Part shown: one piece after another, positions 31,914 to 42,915 of the stretch
Numbering within the stretch: the first letter of the stretch is position 1
Layout: each line of letters opens with the position of its first letter
NCBI RefSeq assembly: GCF_001422405.1
Contig: NZ_LMMV01000021.1
Location: 186,858-250,857, forward strand
Direction of reading: 5' to 3'
Length of the DNA stretch: 64,000 bases
DNA from: Pseudorhodoferax sp. Leaf267
GTDB taxonomy: Bacteria; Pseudomonadota; Gammaproteobacteria; Burkholderiales; Burkholderiaceae_C
Position numbers and translations under genes: made by a program
Notes under the pieces: model-generated
The model's database searches: none
What the model saw: only the letters and a program-made list of their open reading frames with translations
Told to the model about the DNA's origin: nothing

Positions 31914-32831
31914 ATGGAACCCACACTCAATGGCATCGCCCCGCTGGCGCATCTCGGCGTCATCGCCGTGCAGGGCGAGGAGGCAGCGCAATTCCTGCAT
32001 GGGCAGCTGACGCAGGACTTCGTGCTGATGGCGCCCGACCAGGCCCGCCTGGCGGCCTTCTGCTCGCCCAAGGGCCGCATGCAGGCGAGCTTCATCGGTT
32101 TGCGCTGGTCGGCTGACCAGGTGTTGCTGGTTTGCGAACGCGACCTGCTCGCGCAGACGCTCAAGCGCTTGTCGATGTTCGTGCTGCGGGCCAAGGCCAA
32201 GCTGCGTGACGCCACGGCGCAATTCCAGCTGCTGGGCCTCATCGGCGATGCGGCCTTGCAGGGGCAGTCTGCGCCGCCGGCACCATGGCATCGACACGAG
32301 CGCGATGGAGGCTACGCGGTCAGCCTGTACCCCGCCGACGGCCATGCCCGCGCGCTGCTGGTCCTGCCGGCCGATGCTCCCCCGCCGGCCGGCCCGGCGC
32401 TTTCGCAGGCGATCTGGCAGTGGACCGAGGTGCGCAGCGGTGTGGCGCTGATCGGCCTGCCGTTGTTCGAGGCACTGGTGCCACAGATGCTGAACTACGA
32501 ATCGGTTGGCGGCGTGAGCTTCAAGAAGGGCTGCTACCCGGGCCAGGAAATCGTGGCACGCAGCCAGTTCCGCGGCACGCTCAAGCGGCGCGCATACCTT
32601 GTGCATGCCGACGCAGACCTGTCCGCCGGGCAGGAGGTGTTCCAGGCCGCCGATGCGGAGCAGCCTTGCGGCGTCGTGGTGCAGGCCGCCGCGCATCCGG
32701 ACGGTGGCGTCGATGCCATCGTCTCGCTGCAGATCGCCGCGGCGGCCGAAGGCGGCCTGCATGCCGGCAGCGCCATCGGCCCGGCCCTGTCGCTGCTGGC
32801 CCTGCCCTACCCCTTGCTCGAGGACATCTGA
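31914..32831 (+). CDS. ygfZ: Folate-binding protein YgfZ
   Basis: A 305-residue GcvT-fold protein that helps maintain iron-sulfur enzymes in a folate-dependent way. The signature K-G-C-Y-x-G-Q-E is present in SFKKGCYPGQEIVARSQFRG, and an N-terminal GcvT-like half (HGQLTQDFVLMAPDQARLAA) precedes it. ATG 31914 is taken as start; an in-frame ATG at 31899 would add five residues. Its 3' end overlaps the convergent thioesterase-GNAT gene by 25 bp. The divergent control region with mltG is under 50 bp. Confidence 0.9.
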   Translation: MEPTLNGIAPLAHLGVIAVQGEEAAQFLHGQLTQDFVLMAPDQARLAAFCSPKGRMQASFIGLRWSADQVLLVCERDLLAQTLKRLSMFVLRAKAKLRDATAQFQLLGLIGDAALQGQSAPPAPWHRHERDGGYAVSLYPADGHARALLVLPADAPPPAGPALSQAIWQWTEVRSGVALIGLPLFEALVPQMLNYESVGGVSFKKGCYPGQEIVARSQFRGTLKRRAYLVHADADLSAGQEVFQAADAEQPCGVVVQAAAHPDGGVDAIVSLQIAAAAEGGLHAGSAIGPALSLLALPYPLLEDI

Positions 32832-33685
32832 AGCGGCAGCACCATTTCGACATGGGCGATGCCCACCTCGTCGAATGGTTCGCCCCGCACGGCAAAGCCC
32901 ATGCGCCGGTAAAAGCCCTCGGCACTGCGCTGCGCATGCAGCAGCACTTCGCCATCGCCGCGCGCGGCCGCGGCTTGCACCAGGGCCTGCAGGATCTGGC
33001 CGCCGTGCTGTGAGCCGCGCACGGCACGCCGAACGGCCATGCGGCCGATCTTGGCCACGCCCGGTGCGTGCTGCAGCAGCCGGCCGGTGGCAATCGGTTG
33101 GTCGAGCCGGTTGAACAGCACGGCGTGCACGGCCGTGGCATCGGCCTCGTCCCACTCGTCTTCGCGTGCGATCCCCTGCTCCTGCACGAACACCTCGGTG
33201 CGCACCTGCGATGCAGCGGCCTGCAGCGCCGACCACGCGCCCAGCTGCATGCGCGTGGCGCTGCCACCGGCCTCGAAGTCCTGCAGCAGCGTGCGCAGTG
33301 CATCGGGGATGGGTTTGGAGGTCTGCTGCACAGGGTCGGCAAACACGTAGACCAATTCGCCTGTGATCAGCAAGGTGTCGCCACGAAAGATCGCGCCGGC
33401 AAAGCGCATGGACGAGCGGCCCAGATGTTCGCACTTGAGTGCCACGTCGAGCTGGTCGTCGTTGCGCGCCGAGCCGTGGTACTCGACGGTAGCCTTCTTG
33501 ACGAACAGCTCACCGCCCAGCAGCGCGAAGCTTTCCTCGTACGGCAAGGCCAGCGCGCGCCAGTAGTCCGAAACGGCGACATCGAAGTACGCCAGGTAAT
33601 GGGCGTTGAACACGATCTTTTGCATGTCCACCTCGGCCCAGCGCACGCGCAGGCGGTGAAAGAAGCGGAAGTCCTGGCGTTTCAT
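32807..33685 (-). CDS. Fusion of YbgC-type thioesterase and GNAT acetyltransferase
   Basis: A 292-residue two-domain protein. The first half (about residues 1-140) is a hot-dog thioesterase of the YbgC/FadM class: RLRVRWAEVDMQKIVFNAHY carries the D-x-x-x-I/V-V-x-x-x-x-Y pattern, with Asp replaced as in many family members. The second half (about 150-285) is a GNAT domain: RTEVFVQEQGIAREDEWDEA, IGRMAVRRAVRGSQHGGQIL and FYRRMGFAVRGEPFDEVGI resemble the ElaA subgroup. No frameshift or stop separates the halves. ATG 33685 overlaps the esterase stop. Joint action on acyl-CoA and acyl transfer is plausible but unproven. Confidence 0.85.
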   Translation of the reverse strand: MKRQDFRFFHRLRVRWAEVDMQKIVFNAHYLAYFDVAVSDYWRALALPYEESFALLGGELFVKKATVEYHGSARNDDQLDVALKCEHLGRSSMRFAGAIFRGDTLLITGELVYVFADPVQQTSKPIPDALRTLLQDFEAGGSATRMQLGAWSALQAAASQVRTEVFVQEQGIAREDEWDEADATAVHAVLFNRLDQPIATGRLLQHAPGVAKIGRMAVRRAVRGSQHGGQILQALVQAAAARGDGEVLLHAQRSAEGFYRRMGFAVRGEPFDEVGIAHVEMVLPLQMSSSKG

Positions 33686-34650
33686 GTCGATCCTTGGATG
33701 TGCAGCGCCGCCGCCAGGGCACGCGTCGCATCGGCATGGGCCGTGCGCGCCTGCGGGATCGCGCGGCCCATCTTGATGAATTCGTGCACCACGCCGCGGT
33801 AGATCTCCAGATCGACCGCCACGCCGGCAGCGCGCAGCTTGTCGGCGTACAGCACGCCTTCGTCCACCAGCGGATCGCATTCGGCCAGGCCGATCCAGGC
33901 CGGTGCCACGCCGTCCACCTCGTCTGCGTTCAGCGGCGCGAAGCGCCAGTCGGCCCGTGCCAGCACATCGGGTTGCACCTGGTCGAAGAACCAGCGGATG
34001 CTGGCCGCGTCCAGCACGAAGCCTTCGGCGAAGCGTTGGTGCGACGGCGTGTCCTGGTGCGCTGTGCAACCCGGGTAGAACAGCAGCTGCAGCGCGAGCG
34101 GCAGGCCCGCCTCGCGCGCCAGCAGCGCACACACGGCCGCCAGGGTGCCGCCCGCGCTGTCGCCGCCGACCGCGAGCCGTGTCGCGTCCAGGCCCAGCGA
34201 GCCGGCCCGCTCGGCCAGGCCCTGCAGCGCATCCCAGGCATCGTGCTGCGCGGTCGGGAACCGGTGCTCCGGTGCCAGCCGGTAGTCCACCGACAGCACG
34301 GCGCAACCTGCCAGATGCGCCAGCTCGCGGCACAGCGTGTCGTGCGTGGCGATGCTGCCGATGGTGAAGCCCCCGCCGTGGAAGTAGACCAGGACCGGGA
34401 GCGGCGCTGCCGATGCCGGCGCGACCAGCCGCACCGGAATGGCGTAGCCGTCGCGTGCGGGCAGCGTGAAGTCTTCGGTGCGCGCCAGTGCGCGGCTCGG
34501 GATTTCCAGCACGCCGGCGCCGGCCTCGTAGGCTTTGCGCGCCATGGGCGGTGCCAGCGTGTACAGCGGCGGGTGGCCGGCGCGCACCATGCGGTCGATG
34601 ACGCCGCGCATGGCCGGTGTCAGCAGGGTTGTGGGGTCTGGCTGCATCAC
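33682..34650 (-). CDS. Alpha/beta hydrolase, HSL-type esterase
   Basis: A 322-residue esterase of the hormone-sensitive-lipase family. The oxyanion motif HGGG is in LVYFHGGGFTIGS, the nucleophile in VGGDSAGGTLA, Asp in ECDPLVDEGVLYAD and His in YRGVVHEFIKM, giving a complete triad. No signal peptide. The start is GTG 34650 (or ATG 34647, directly following), overlapping the HDOD gene stop. Substrates are probably short acyl esters. In an operon tex-HDOD-esterase-thioesterase/GNAT. Confidence 0.88.
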   Translation of the reverse strand: MMQPDPTTLLTPAMRGVIDRMVRAGHPPLYTLAPPMARKAYEAGAGVLEIPSRALARTEDFTLPARDGYAIPVRLVAPASAAPLPVLVYFHGGGFTIGSIATHDTLCRELAHLAGCAVLSVDYRLAPEHRFPTAQHDAWDALQGLAERAGSLGLDATRLAVGGDSAGGTLAAVCALLAREAGLPLALQLLFYPGCTAHQDTPSHQRFAEGFVLDAASIRWFFDQVQPDVLARADWRFAPLNADEVDGVAPAWIGLAECDPLVDEGVLYADKLRAAGVAVDLEIYRGVVHEFIKMGRAIPQARTAHADATRALAAALHIQGST

Positions 34651-35462
34651 AAGAGATGGTGGGGTTCGGCGCGGGCGCTCCAGTCGATGGGGTCTTGCTG
34701 CAGCACCATGTCGATGTCCAGGCCCAGCGCCAGGCCGACCTCACCGGGAAAGCTTGTGGCCAGCGCGCGCTCGTTCAGTCCGGCCTCGTGCGCACGCGCA
34801 CGCCAGGTCGCCAGGTGCACGACGCCGGCCAGCGGCTCGTAGACCTCGTTGTCGAATGGCGCCGTCTGGTGGCGCAAGGCATCGACCACCGGCGCCGGGA
34901 ACTGCCATTGCTGGGCCAGTGCCGCGCCGACGTCGGCGTAGCAGTAGCCGAACATGCGCTGCTCCAGCCTGGCGCGACGCAGATCGACCGGGCTGGACAT
35001 CAGGTCCAGCGACGCCATGTCCTCCGATGCGCCGGCGTAAAGAAGGAGCTCGCCGATCGCATGCACCAGGCCGGTCGTGAACGCCGTGGCCTGGTTCTGC
35101 CGCACGCTGGCGGCCAGTGCGCGCGACAGCTTGGCCACGTGCACGCTGTAGCGCCAGAACTGCGTCAACGGCAGCTGGCGGCTGGCACCATCCCGAGCCG
35201 CCGCCGAGGCGGGCTCTCGCAGAGCGCCCGCCTCGAGCATGGCCAGGGCCTGCGCGATGCTGGTCACGCCGCCACCGTCAGGCCCAGCGTCCTGGTTGGC
35301 CAGGCGCAGCAGCCGCATGGCCAGGGCCGGGTCGGCGCTGAACAACTGCTGGAGCTTGCGCAGGTCCGGCTGTGGCCGCGCCAGTTCGCTCAGCAGCAGG
35401 GCCACCACCTTGGGCAGACTGGGCAGCTGCGGCTCGCGTGACAGCAGGACGTCGAGTTCCAT
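34647..35462 (-). CDS. HDOD-domain signalling protein
   Basis: A 271-residue protein consisting of one HDOD domain: SLPKVVALLLSELARPQPDL, LFSADPALAMRLLRLANQDA, VTSIAQALAMLEAGAL and FTTGLVHAIGELLLYA. HDOD domains are metal-free relatives of HD phosphohydrolases and act in signalling, often with c-di-GMP systems. ATG 35462 is preferred; a GTG at 35471 is an alternative. It lies between tex and the esterase gene on the same strand. Confidence 0.8.
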   Translation of the reverse strand: MELDVLLSREPQLPSLPKVVALLLSELARPQPDLRKLQQLFSADPALAMRLLRLANQDAGPDGGGVTSIAQALAMLEAGALREPASAAARDGASRQLPLTQFWRYSVHVAKLSRALAASVRQNQATAFTTGLVHAIGELLLYAGASEDMASLDLMSSPVDLRRARLEQRMFGYCYADVGAALAQQWQFPAPVVDALRHQTAPFDNEVYEPLAGVVHLATWRARAHEAGLNERALATSFPGEVGLALGLDIDMVLQQDPIDWSARAEPHHLL

Positions 35463-35496
35463 GGTGTCCACGGGTGCCGCGCGCGAAGCCCTGCCC

Positions 35497-37872
<2,376 letters not shown>

Positions 37873-38069
37873 CCTGGTCTGCTGAGTGGGCAAGGGGCGG
37901 CAGTTTGCCACACGCCCTTTTGGCCTCCGGCGTGTCTCCCAAACACCTACAGACGGTTCATCCAAAGCGCGACCTCGGTGGCGGCGCACACAAATTTACA
38001 TTCACTGACATGTTTGGGCGGTTCAGGTGGTGCGGTGGTCGCAGCACGGGCCGGCTGAGGAGGAATGCC

Positions 38070-38834
38070 GTGAAGTTGAATGAACACATCGGGCCGCAAA
38101 CTGCACCGTCCTGGGCGGACATGCAGTTCGCCCTGGCGTCGCCGATGGTCTCCGAGCGCCTGCCGTTCAGTGTGCGCCTGGTGCGCTCCGAGGCCGACCT
38201 GCGCAAGGCCGTGCAGATCCGGCACAGCGCCTATGCACGCCATGTGCCGGCCTTCGCCGAGACCCTGCGCCGGCCCGAGCCGCATGACACCATGGACGGC
38301 GCCGTCGTGCTGCTCGCAGAGTCCAAGCTGGACGGCGCGGCGCTGGGCACCATGCGCATCCAGACCAACCTGCTGGAGCCGCTGCCGCTGGAGCAGTCCA
38401 TCACCCTGCCGCCGCACCTGCGCCACGGCACGCTGGCCGAGGCCACGCGCCTGGGCGTGACCGAGCAGTTCCAGGGCCGCGCCGTGAAGACGGTGCTGTT
38501 CAAGGCATTCTTCCTGTATTGCCAGCAGAACGGCATCGACTGGATGGTCATCACCGCCCGCACGCCGATCGACCGGCAGTACGAACGGCTGATGTTCAAG
38601 GACGTGGACCCGGCGCTGGGCTACGTGCCACTGGCGCATGTCGGCAATCTGCCACACCGCATCATGTGTTTCGAAGTAGCCGGCGCCGAGCAACGCTGGG
38701 CCGGGGCGCGGCACCCGTTGTTCGATTTTGTGTACCGCACCCGGCATGTGGACATCGACCTGCGTGAGCCGGAGCACACGGAGATGGCCGCCATGTCGGC
38801 ATCTGTACGGCGCATGCTACAGATGCACGGTTGA
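38070..38834 (+). CDS. FeeM-like N-acyl amino acid synthase / GNAT acyltransferase
   Basis: A 254-residue acyltransferase of the FeeM/autoinducer-synthase-like GNAT fold: RSEADLRKAVQIRHSAYARH, LGTMRIQTNLLEPLPLEQSI, LAEATRLGVTEQFQGRAVKT and IDWMVITARTPIDRQYERLM. FeeM enzymes join an acyl group from acyl-ACP to an amino acid; the actual substrates are unknown here. GTG 38070 is chosen because AGGAGG ends six bases before it; the frame extends further upstream without support. It is divergent from tex and is followed by a GGDEF/EAL gene, so a signalling role is conceivable. Confidence 0.7.
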   Translation: MKLNEHIGPQTAPSWADMQFALASPMVSERLPFSVRLVRSEADLRKAVQIRHSAYARHVPAFAETLRRPEPHDTMDGAVVLLAESKLDGAALGTMRIQTNLLEPLPLEQSITLPPHLRHGTLAEATRLGVTEQFQGRAVKTVLFKAFFLYCQQNGIDWMVITARTPIDRQYERLMFKDVDPALGYVPLAHVGNLPHRIMCFEVAGAEQRWAGARHPLFDFVYRTRHVDIDLREPEHTEMAAMSASVRRMLQMHG

Positions 38835-38842
38835 CCGGCTCC

Positions 38843-38863
38843 CGGGCATGTGACAAATGCCCG
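38843..38863 (+). terminator. Weak terminator-like hairpin after the FeeM-like gene
   Basis: CGGGCAT (38843-38849) and ATGCCCG (38857-38863) form a perfect 7-bp stem with a 7-base loop, nine bases after the stop at 38834. No T-run follows, so it would be at best an inefficient intrinsic terminator. The promoter of the GGDEF/EAL gene probably lies between this and 39000, where the sequence is AT-rich (CATAATTTGTTTCAATTTGT). Confidence 0.35.
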
Positions 38864-39000
38864 TGGCTGCCCAGTTTCTTGCGCAAGCGCCAGGATTGGA
38901 TGCAGTTGTCGCCGAATACCCTCATAATTTGTTTCAATTTGTGGCCTATCGATGGGTCGGCCGCATCCAAGTTCGGGGTACCGGGAGCGCAGACGACAAC

Positions 39001-41994
39001 ATGCAAGGCAGCAAGCGATGGCTTCTTCAGCTGAACACCGGGCTCGACCGGGCGATGTACGCCATCGGCGTCTATGGCCTGCCGGCGTTGCTGGCCGTCG
39101 TCAGTGCGATCGCCCTGCTGTTCTGGACGCACCAGTACGGCGACACACCTGGCGCGCGCAGCCTGGCGTTCCGGGTCGCGCAGGCGCCTGACGCACAAGT
39201 CTCGCTGACGCCCGCGCAGGCCTTGGCCCTGCTGTCCGACCCCACGGCACCGGCCCCCGTCGCGCTGCACGACACGCAACTGTCCGAGCGCCCGTTCTGG
39301 CTGCTCGTGGCGCTGAACGAGCAGCAGGTCGAGCCCACCACCAGCAGCATCGAGTTCGCCTCGCGCCACGCCACCGACCTGAGCTGCTGGAACGCCGAAA
39401 CGCTGGCGTCGCTGGGCACGGCAGGCCGCGCCAACAGCGCCGGCGCGCTCACGCAATTCAAGGCCGGCTTCGCGCTGCGGCTGGCGTCCGCAGGCAACCC
39501 GCCGGCGCTGCTGTGCAAGGCGCAGTTCGTCGGCCCGGCGCGCATCACCGTGCTGGACTGGCCGACCACGGCCCTGGCCAGCTCCGGCTTCGAATTCCAC
39601 CGCAACGCTGGCCTGCTGGACGGCGGGCTGATCGTGCTGGCCCTGTTCGTGCTGACCACCGCCCTCGTCAACCGGCGTGGCTTGTACGTGCTGTTCGCGG
39701 TCTGGCTGCTGGTCAACCTGCGCATGGCGGCGCTGTCCGCCGGGTGGGACACGCAGTGGCTGGGCCGCACCGTGCCCACGGAGTGGGTGCTGCGCATGCG
39801 GATCATGACCATCGCCGTGTGCTACGCGGTCACCGCGACGCTCTTTCGCGAGTTGTTCCGCGAAGACCTGGCCAAGATCGGCTACGCCTTCATGCTGCGG
39901 GCCATCATGTGGCCGGCCCTGCCGTTGCTCGTGATCACGGCCACCCTGCCCTATGCCACGGCCCTGCCCTTCACCTGGGCGGCTACGGGCATGGCCATCT
40001 GCATCGCCGTGTTCCTGCTGGGGCAGATCCTCTACCGCACGCGCTCGCGCGTGGCCATGTGGTACAGCGCCTCGCTGGTGGTGACACTGGGCGCCACGCT
40101 GTATGAAGTGGTGGCCGCGGCGATCGGCGTCAAGGGCATGATCGGCGCGGTCAACAGCGTGACAGCCGCGCTGTCGTCCAGCCTGCTGGCCTCGCTGGCG
40201 ATTGCCGAGCAGATGCGCCAGGAGCACAACCAGCGTCTGGAAGCGCAGGCCGAGCTGGAACACACCTACGAGGCCATTCCCATCGGCCTGTTCACGCTGG
40301 ATCTGCAAGGCCGCTTCACGAGCGCCAACCCGGCCCTGCTGGAGATGCTGGGCCCCGACGTGCTGAGTCCGGGGCGCCATGCCTGGCTGCAGTACTTCCA
40401 CGACGGCGCCTGGACGCAGCTCTACCACCTGGTGCAGGCCCAGGGCCATGGCGAGCTCGAACTGCGGGGGCGCAAAGTGCTGGGCGCCAATGGCTACAAG
40501 CGCTACCTGGTCAAGGCGGCGCTGGCGCGCGACAAGATCGAAGGCTCGCTGCAGGACGTGACCGAGAAATCGCGCGCCACCGAAGAGCTGCAGTTCATGG
40601 CCAACAACGACTCGCTGACCAAGGTGCTGAACCGGCGCGGCATCGAGCGCACGCTGGAACGCACGCTGGCCGACCTGGGCGAGCAGCGGCCACTAGCCCT
40701 GGCCTACCTGGACCTGGACCGCTTCAAGCTCATCAACGACCTGTTCGGCCACAACGCTGGCGACGAGGTGCTGCAGCAGGTCTGCACGCGGGTCAGCACG
40801 CTGTTGTCCGGTGGCATGGTCATGGGGCGCATGGGCGGCGATGAGTTCCTGATCGTGATGCCCGATACGCGCACGCCGCTGGCCACCGTGATCTGCCAGG
40901 GCATCGTCTCCACCATCGGTGGCACGCCTTACCGCGTGGGCGACAAGGCCTTCCATGTGCGCGGCTCCATCGGCCTGATCGAGGTCAGCCCCGGCACGCG
41001 CCTGAAGGATGCCGTCTCCACCGCCGACCGCGCCTGCCGCGAGGCCAAGGCCCGGCACCAGGACGGGCTGGTCGTGTACGAGAAGAATGCGGTCGCCTTC
41101 CGCGAGCACGAGGCCGAACTGCGGCTGGTGGAGCGCCTGTCGTCCAATGCCGCGACCGACGGGCTGTTCCTGGAGATGCAGCCCATCATGTCGCTGAACG
41201 CGCCGCATGCCTCGCTCAATTTCGAAGTGCTGCTGCGCATGCGCGGGCCCGACGGCAAGCTCGTGCCGACGGACCGCGTCATCGCCGCCGGCGAGAACAG
41301 CGGCCGCATGGGGGTGATCGACCGCTGGGTGCTGTCGGCCACGCTGAGCTGGCTCAACACGCACCTGGAGCGCCTGAAGAACACGCGCTTCATCTGCCTG
41401 AACCTGTCGGGCGCCTCGCTGAACGACGAGAAGTTCATGCACGACGTGTACGCCATGCTGGCGCGCAACATCCATGTGGCCGGCCACCTGTGCTTCGAGA
41501 TCACGGAGAGTGTGGCGCTGCACGACCTGAACAACACACGCCGCTTCATCGACAAGGTGCGCAGCTACGGCGCCAAGGTGGCGCTGGACGATTTCGGCGC
41601 GGGCTACACCTCGTTCTCGTACCTGAAGGAACTGCCGGCCGACCTGCTCAAGATCGACGGCAGCTTCATCGTGAACATGAACAAGCACCCGGCCAACGTG
41701 GCCATCGTCGAGGCCATCGTGAACCTGGGCCGCAACCTGGGCATGCGCACGGTGGCCGAGTGGGCCGAAGACCTGGCCACGGTGCGCACGCTGGTGGAGA
41801 TCGGCGTGGACTACGTGCAGGGCTTCGCCGTGGCCCGGCCGCAGTCACCCGAGCGGCTGCTGGCGGCCTCGTCGTCGGCCAGCTTCATCGAGGACGCGGA
41901 GCTGCTGAGCTACACCTACCTGCTCGACAAGACCGATGACGACGTGCTGCAGGTCGACATGTTCGACCACAGCCGTTTCCGCAACCTGCACTGA
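39001..41994 (+). CDS. Membrane-bound GGDEF/EAL c-di-GMP enzyme
   Basis: A 997-residue protein. An N-terminal membrane helix and periplasmic part (about residues 1-190) lead into a seven-helix 7TMR-DISM-like membrane domain (about 195-410), a PAS-like segment (TYEAIPIGLFTLDLQGRFTS), a GGDEF domain (RMGGDEFLIVMPD) and an EAL domain. The GGDEF active-site motif is intact. In the EAL domain the signature reads EVL instead of EAL (NFEVLLRM), but ICLNLSGAS, FEITES, LDDFGAGYTSFSYLKELPAD, LLKIDGSF and YVQGFAVARP retain the catalytic pattern. It may make or break c-di-GMP in response to an outside signal. ATG 39001 starts the protein; upstream frame is unsupported. Confidence 0.88.
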   Translation: MQGSKRWLLQLNTGLDRAMYAIGVYGLPALLAVVSAIALLFWTHQYGDTPGARSLAFRVAQAPDAQVSLTPAQALALLSDPTAPAPVALHDTQLSERPFWLLVALNEQQVEPTTSSIEFASRHATDLSCWNAETLASLGTAGRANSAGALTQFKAGFALRLASAGNPPALLCKAQFVGPARITVLDWPTTALASSGFEFHRNAGLLDGGLIVLALFVLTTALVNRRGLYVLFAVWLLVNLRMAALSAGWDTQWLGRTVPTEWVLRMRIMTIAVCYAVTATLFRELFREDLAKIGYAFMLRAIMWPALPLLVITATLPYATALPFTWAATGMAICIAVFLLGQILYRTRSRVAMWYSASLVVTLGATLYEVVAAAIGVKGMIGAVNSVTAALSSSLLASLAIAEQMRQEHNQRLEAQAELEHTYEAIPIGLFTLDLQGRFTSANPALLEMLGPDVLSPGRHAWLQYFHDGAWTQLYHLVQAQGHGELELRGRKVLGANGYKRYLVKAALARDKIEGSLQDVTEKSRATEELQFMANNDSLTKVLNRRGIERTLERTLADLGEQRPLALAYLDLDRFKLINDLFGHNAGDEVLQQVCTRVSTLLSGGMVMGRMGGDEFLIVMPDTRTPLATVICQGIVSTIGGTPYRVGDKAFHVRGSIGLIEVSPGTRLKDAVSTADRACREAKARHQDGLVVYEKNAVAFREHEAELRLVERLSSNAATDGLFLEMQPIMSLNAPHASLNFEVLLRMRGPDGKLVPTDRVIAAGENSGRMGVIDRWVLSATLSWLNTHLERLKNTRFICLNLSGASLNDEKFMHDVYAMLARNIHVAGHLCFEITESVALHDLNNTRRFIDKVRSYGAKVALDDFGAGYTSFSYLKELPADLLKIDGSFIVNMNKHPANVAIVEAIVNLGRNLGMRTVAEWAEDLATVRTLVEIGVDYVQGFAVARPQSPERLLAASSSASFIEDAELLSYTYLLDKTDDDVLQVDMFDHSRFRNLH

Positions 41995-41998
41995 GCGA

Positions 41999-42901
41999 TC
42001 AGCCGCGCAGCGCCTTGCGCAGCTCCACGCCCAGCTCGGGCTTGTGGGCGAACGGGTCGGTCGGGTTGCGCTGCTGCAGGATGTCTTCCATGCGCACCTG
42101 CACCGAGCCGATGGCGCGCGGGTGGCTGTACACGTAGAACTGGTTCGCCGCGACGGCATCGAACACTTTCTGCGCGACCTCCGCCGCCGACACCTTGCCC
42201 GCGCCCACGGCCTTGTCGATCATGGCCTGGCCCACCAGCTGGCTGCGCGTGGGCGCGTCGGCGGCCAGCGCGTCCGGGCGGTTGCGCTCGCTGGCATGGA
42301 TGCCCGTGGAGACGAAGAACGGGCACAGCACCGAGGCGCCGACCTGGTCGGTGACCAGGGCCAGGTCCTGGTACAGCGTTTCCGACAGCGCGACCACCGC
42401 ATGCTTGCTGGCGTTGTAGATGCCCATGTTGGGCGCGTTGACCAGGCCGGCCATGCTCGCGGTGTTGACGATGTGGCCGCGCCAGGCCGGGTCACGGGCG
42501 GCCGCGGCCAGCATCATGGGCGTGAACACGCGCACGCCATGGGCCACGCCCATGAGGTTCACGCCGATCACCCATTCCCAATCGCGCGCGGTGTTCTCCC
42601 AGACCAGGCCGCCCGTGCCCACGCCGGCGTTGTTGAACACCAGGTGAGGCGCGCCGAAGCGTGCCAGCGTGGCAGCGCCCAGCGCCTCGACCTGGTCTGC
42701 CTTGGACACGTCGAGCCGGAACGCCAGCACCTCGGCGCCCAGGCCTTCGATCTCGGCCGCGGCGCGGTCCAGCGCCTCTTGCTGCACGTCGGCCAGCACC
42801 AGGCGCATGCCCAGCCGCGCGCCGATGCGTGCGCATTCCAGGCCGAAGCCCGAGCCCGCGCCGGTCAGCACGGCGGTCTTGTTGTTGAAGTCGGTGATCA
42901 A
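41999..42901 (-). CDS. SDR-family oxidoreductase
   Basis: A 300-residue short-chain dehydrogenase. The cofactor loop is TGAGSGFGLECARIG, NNAG lies in LVFNNAGVGTGGL, and the catalytic Ser/Tyr/Lys are in IVNTASMAGL and YNASKHAVVALSE. Length exceeds the classical 250 because of a C-terminal segment (SHPRAIGSVQVRMEDILQQR). The start is TTG 42901 with GGGAG upstream; no in-frame ATG before the first conserved strand. Last gene of the catabolic cluster; convergent with the GGDEF/EAL gene four bases away. Confidence 0.87.
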   Translation of the reverse strand: MITDFNNKTAVLTGAGSGFGLECARIGARLGMRLVLADVQQEALDRAAAEIEGLGAEVLAFRLDVSKADQVEALGAATLARFGAPHLVFNNAGVGTGGLVWENTARDWEWVIGVNLMGVAHGVRVFTPMMLAAAARDPAWRGHIVNTASMAGLVNAPNMGIYNASKHAVVALSETLYQDLALVTDQVGASVLCPFFVSTGIHASERNRPDALAADAPTRSQLVGQAMIDKAVGAGKVSAAEVAQKVFDAVAANQFYVYSHPRAIGSVQVRMEDILQQRNPTDPFAHKPELGVELRKALRG

Positions 42902-42915
42902 GGCACGGGCTCCCG

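Noticed and set aside
38662-40449. 595-residue leftward open frame
   Set aside because: Antisense to the GGDEF/EAL gene and the end of the FeeM-like gene; no recognisable domain.
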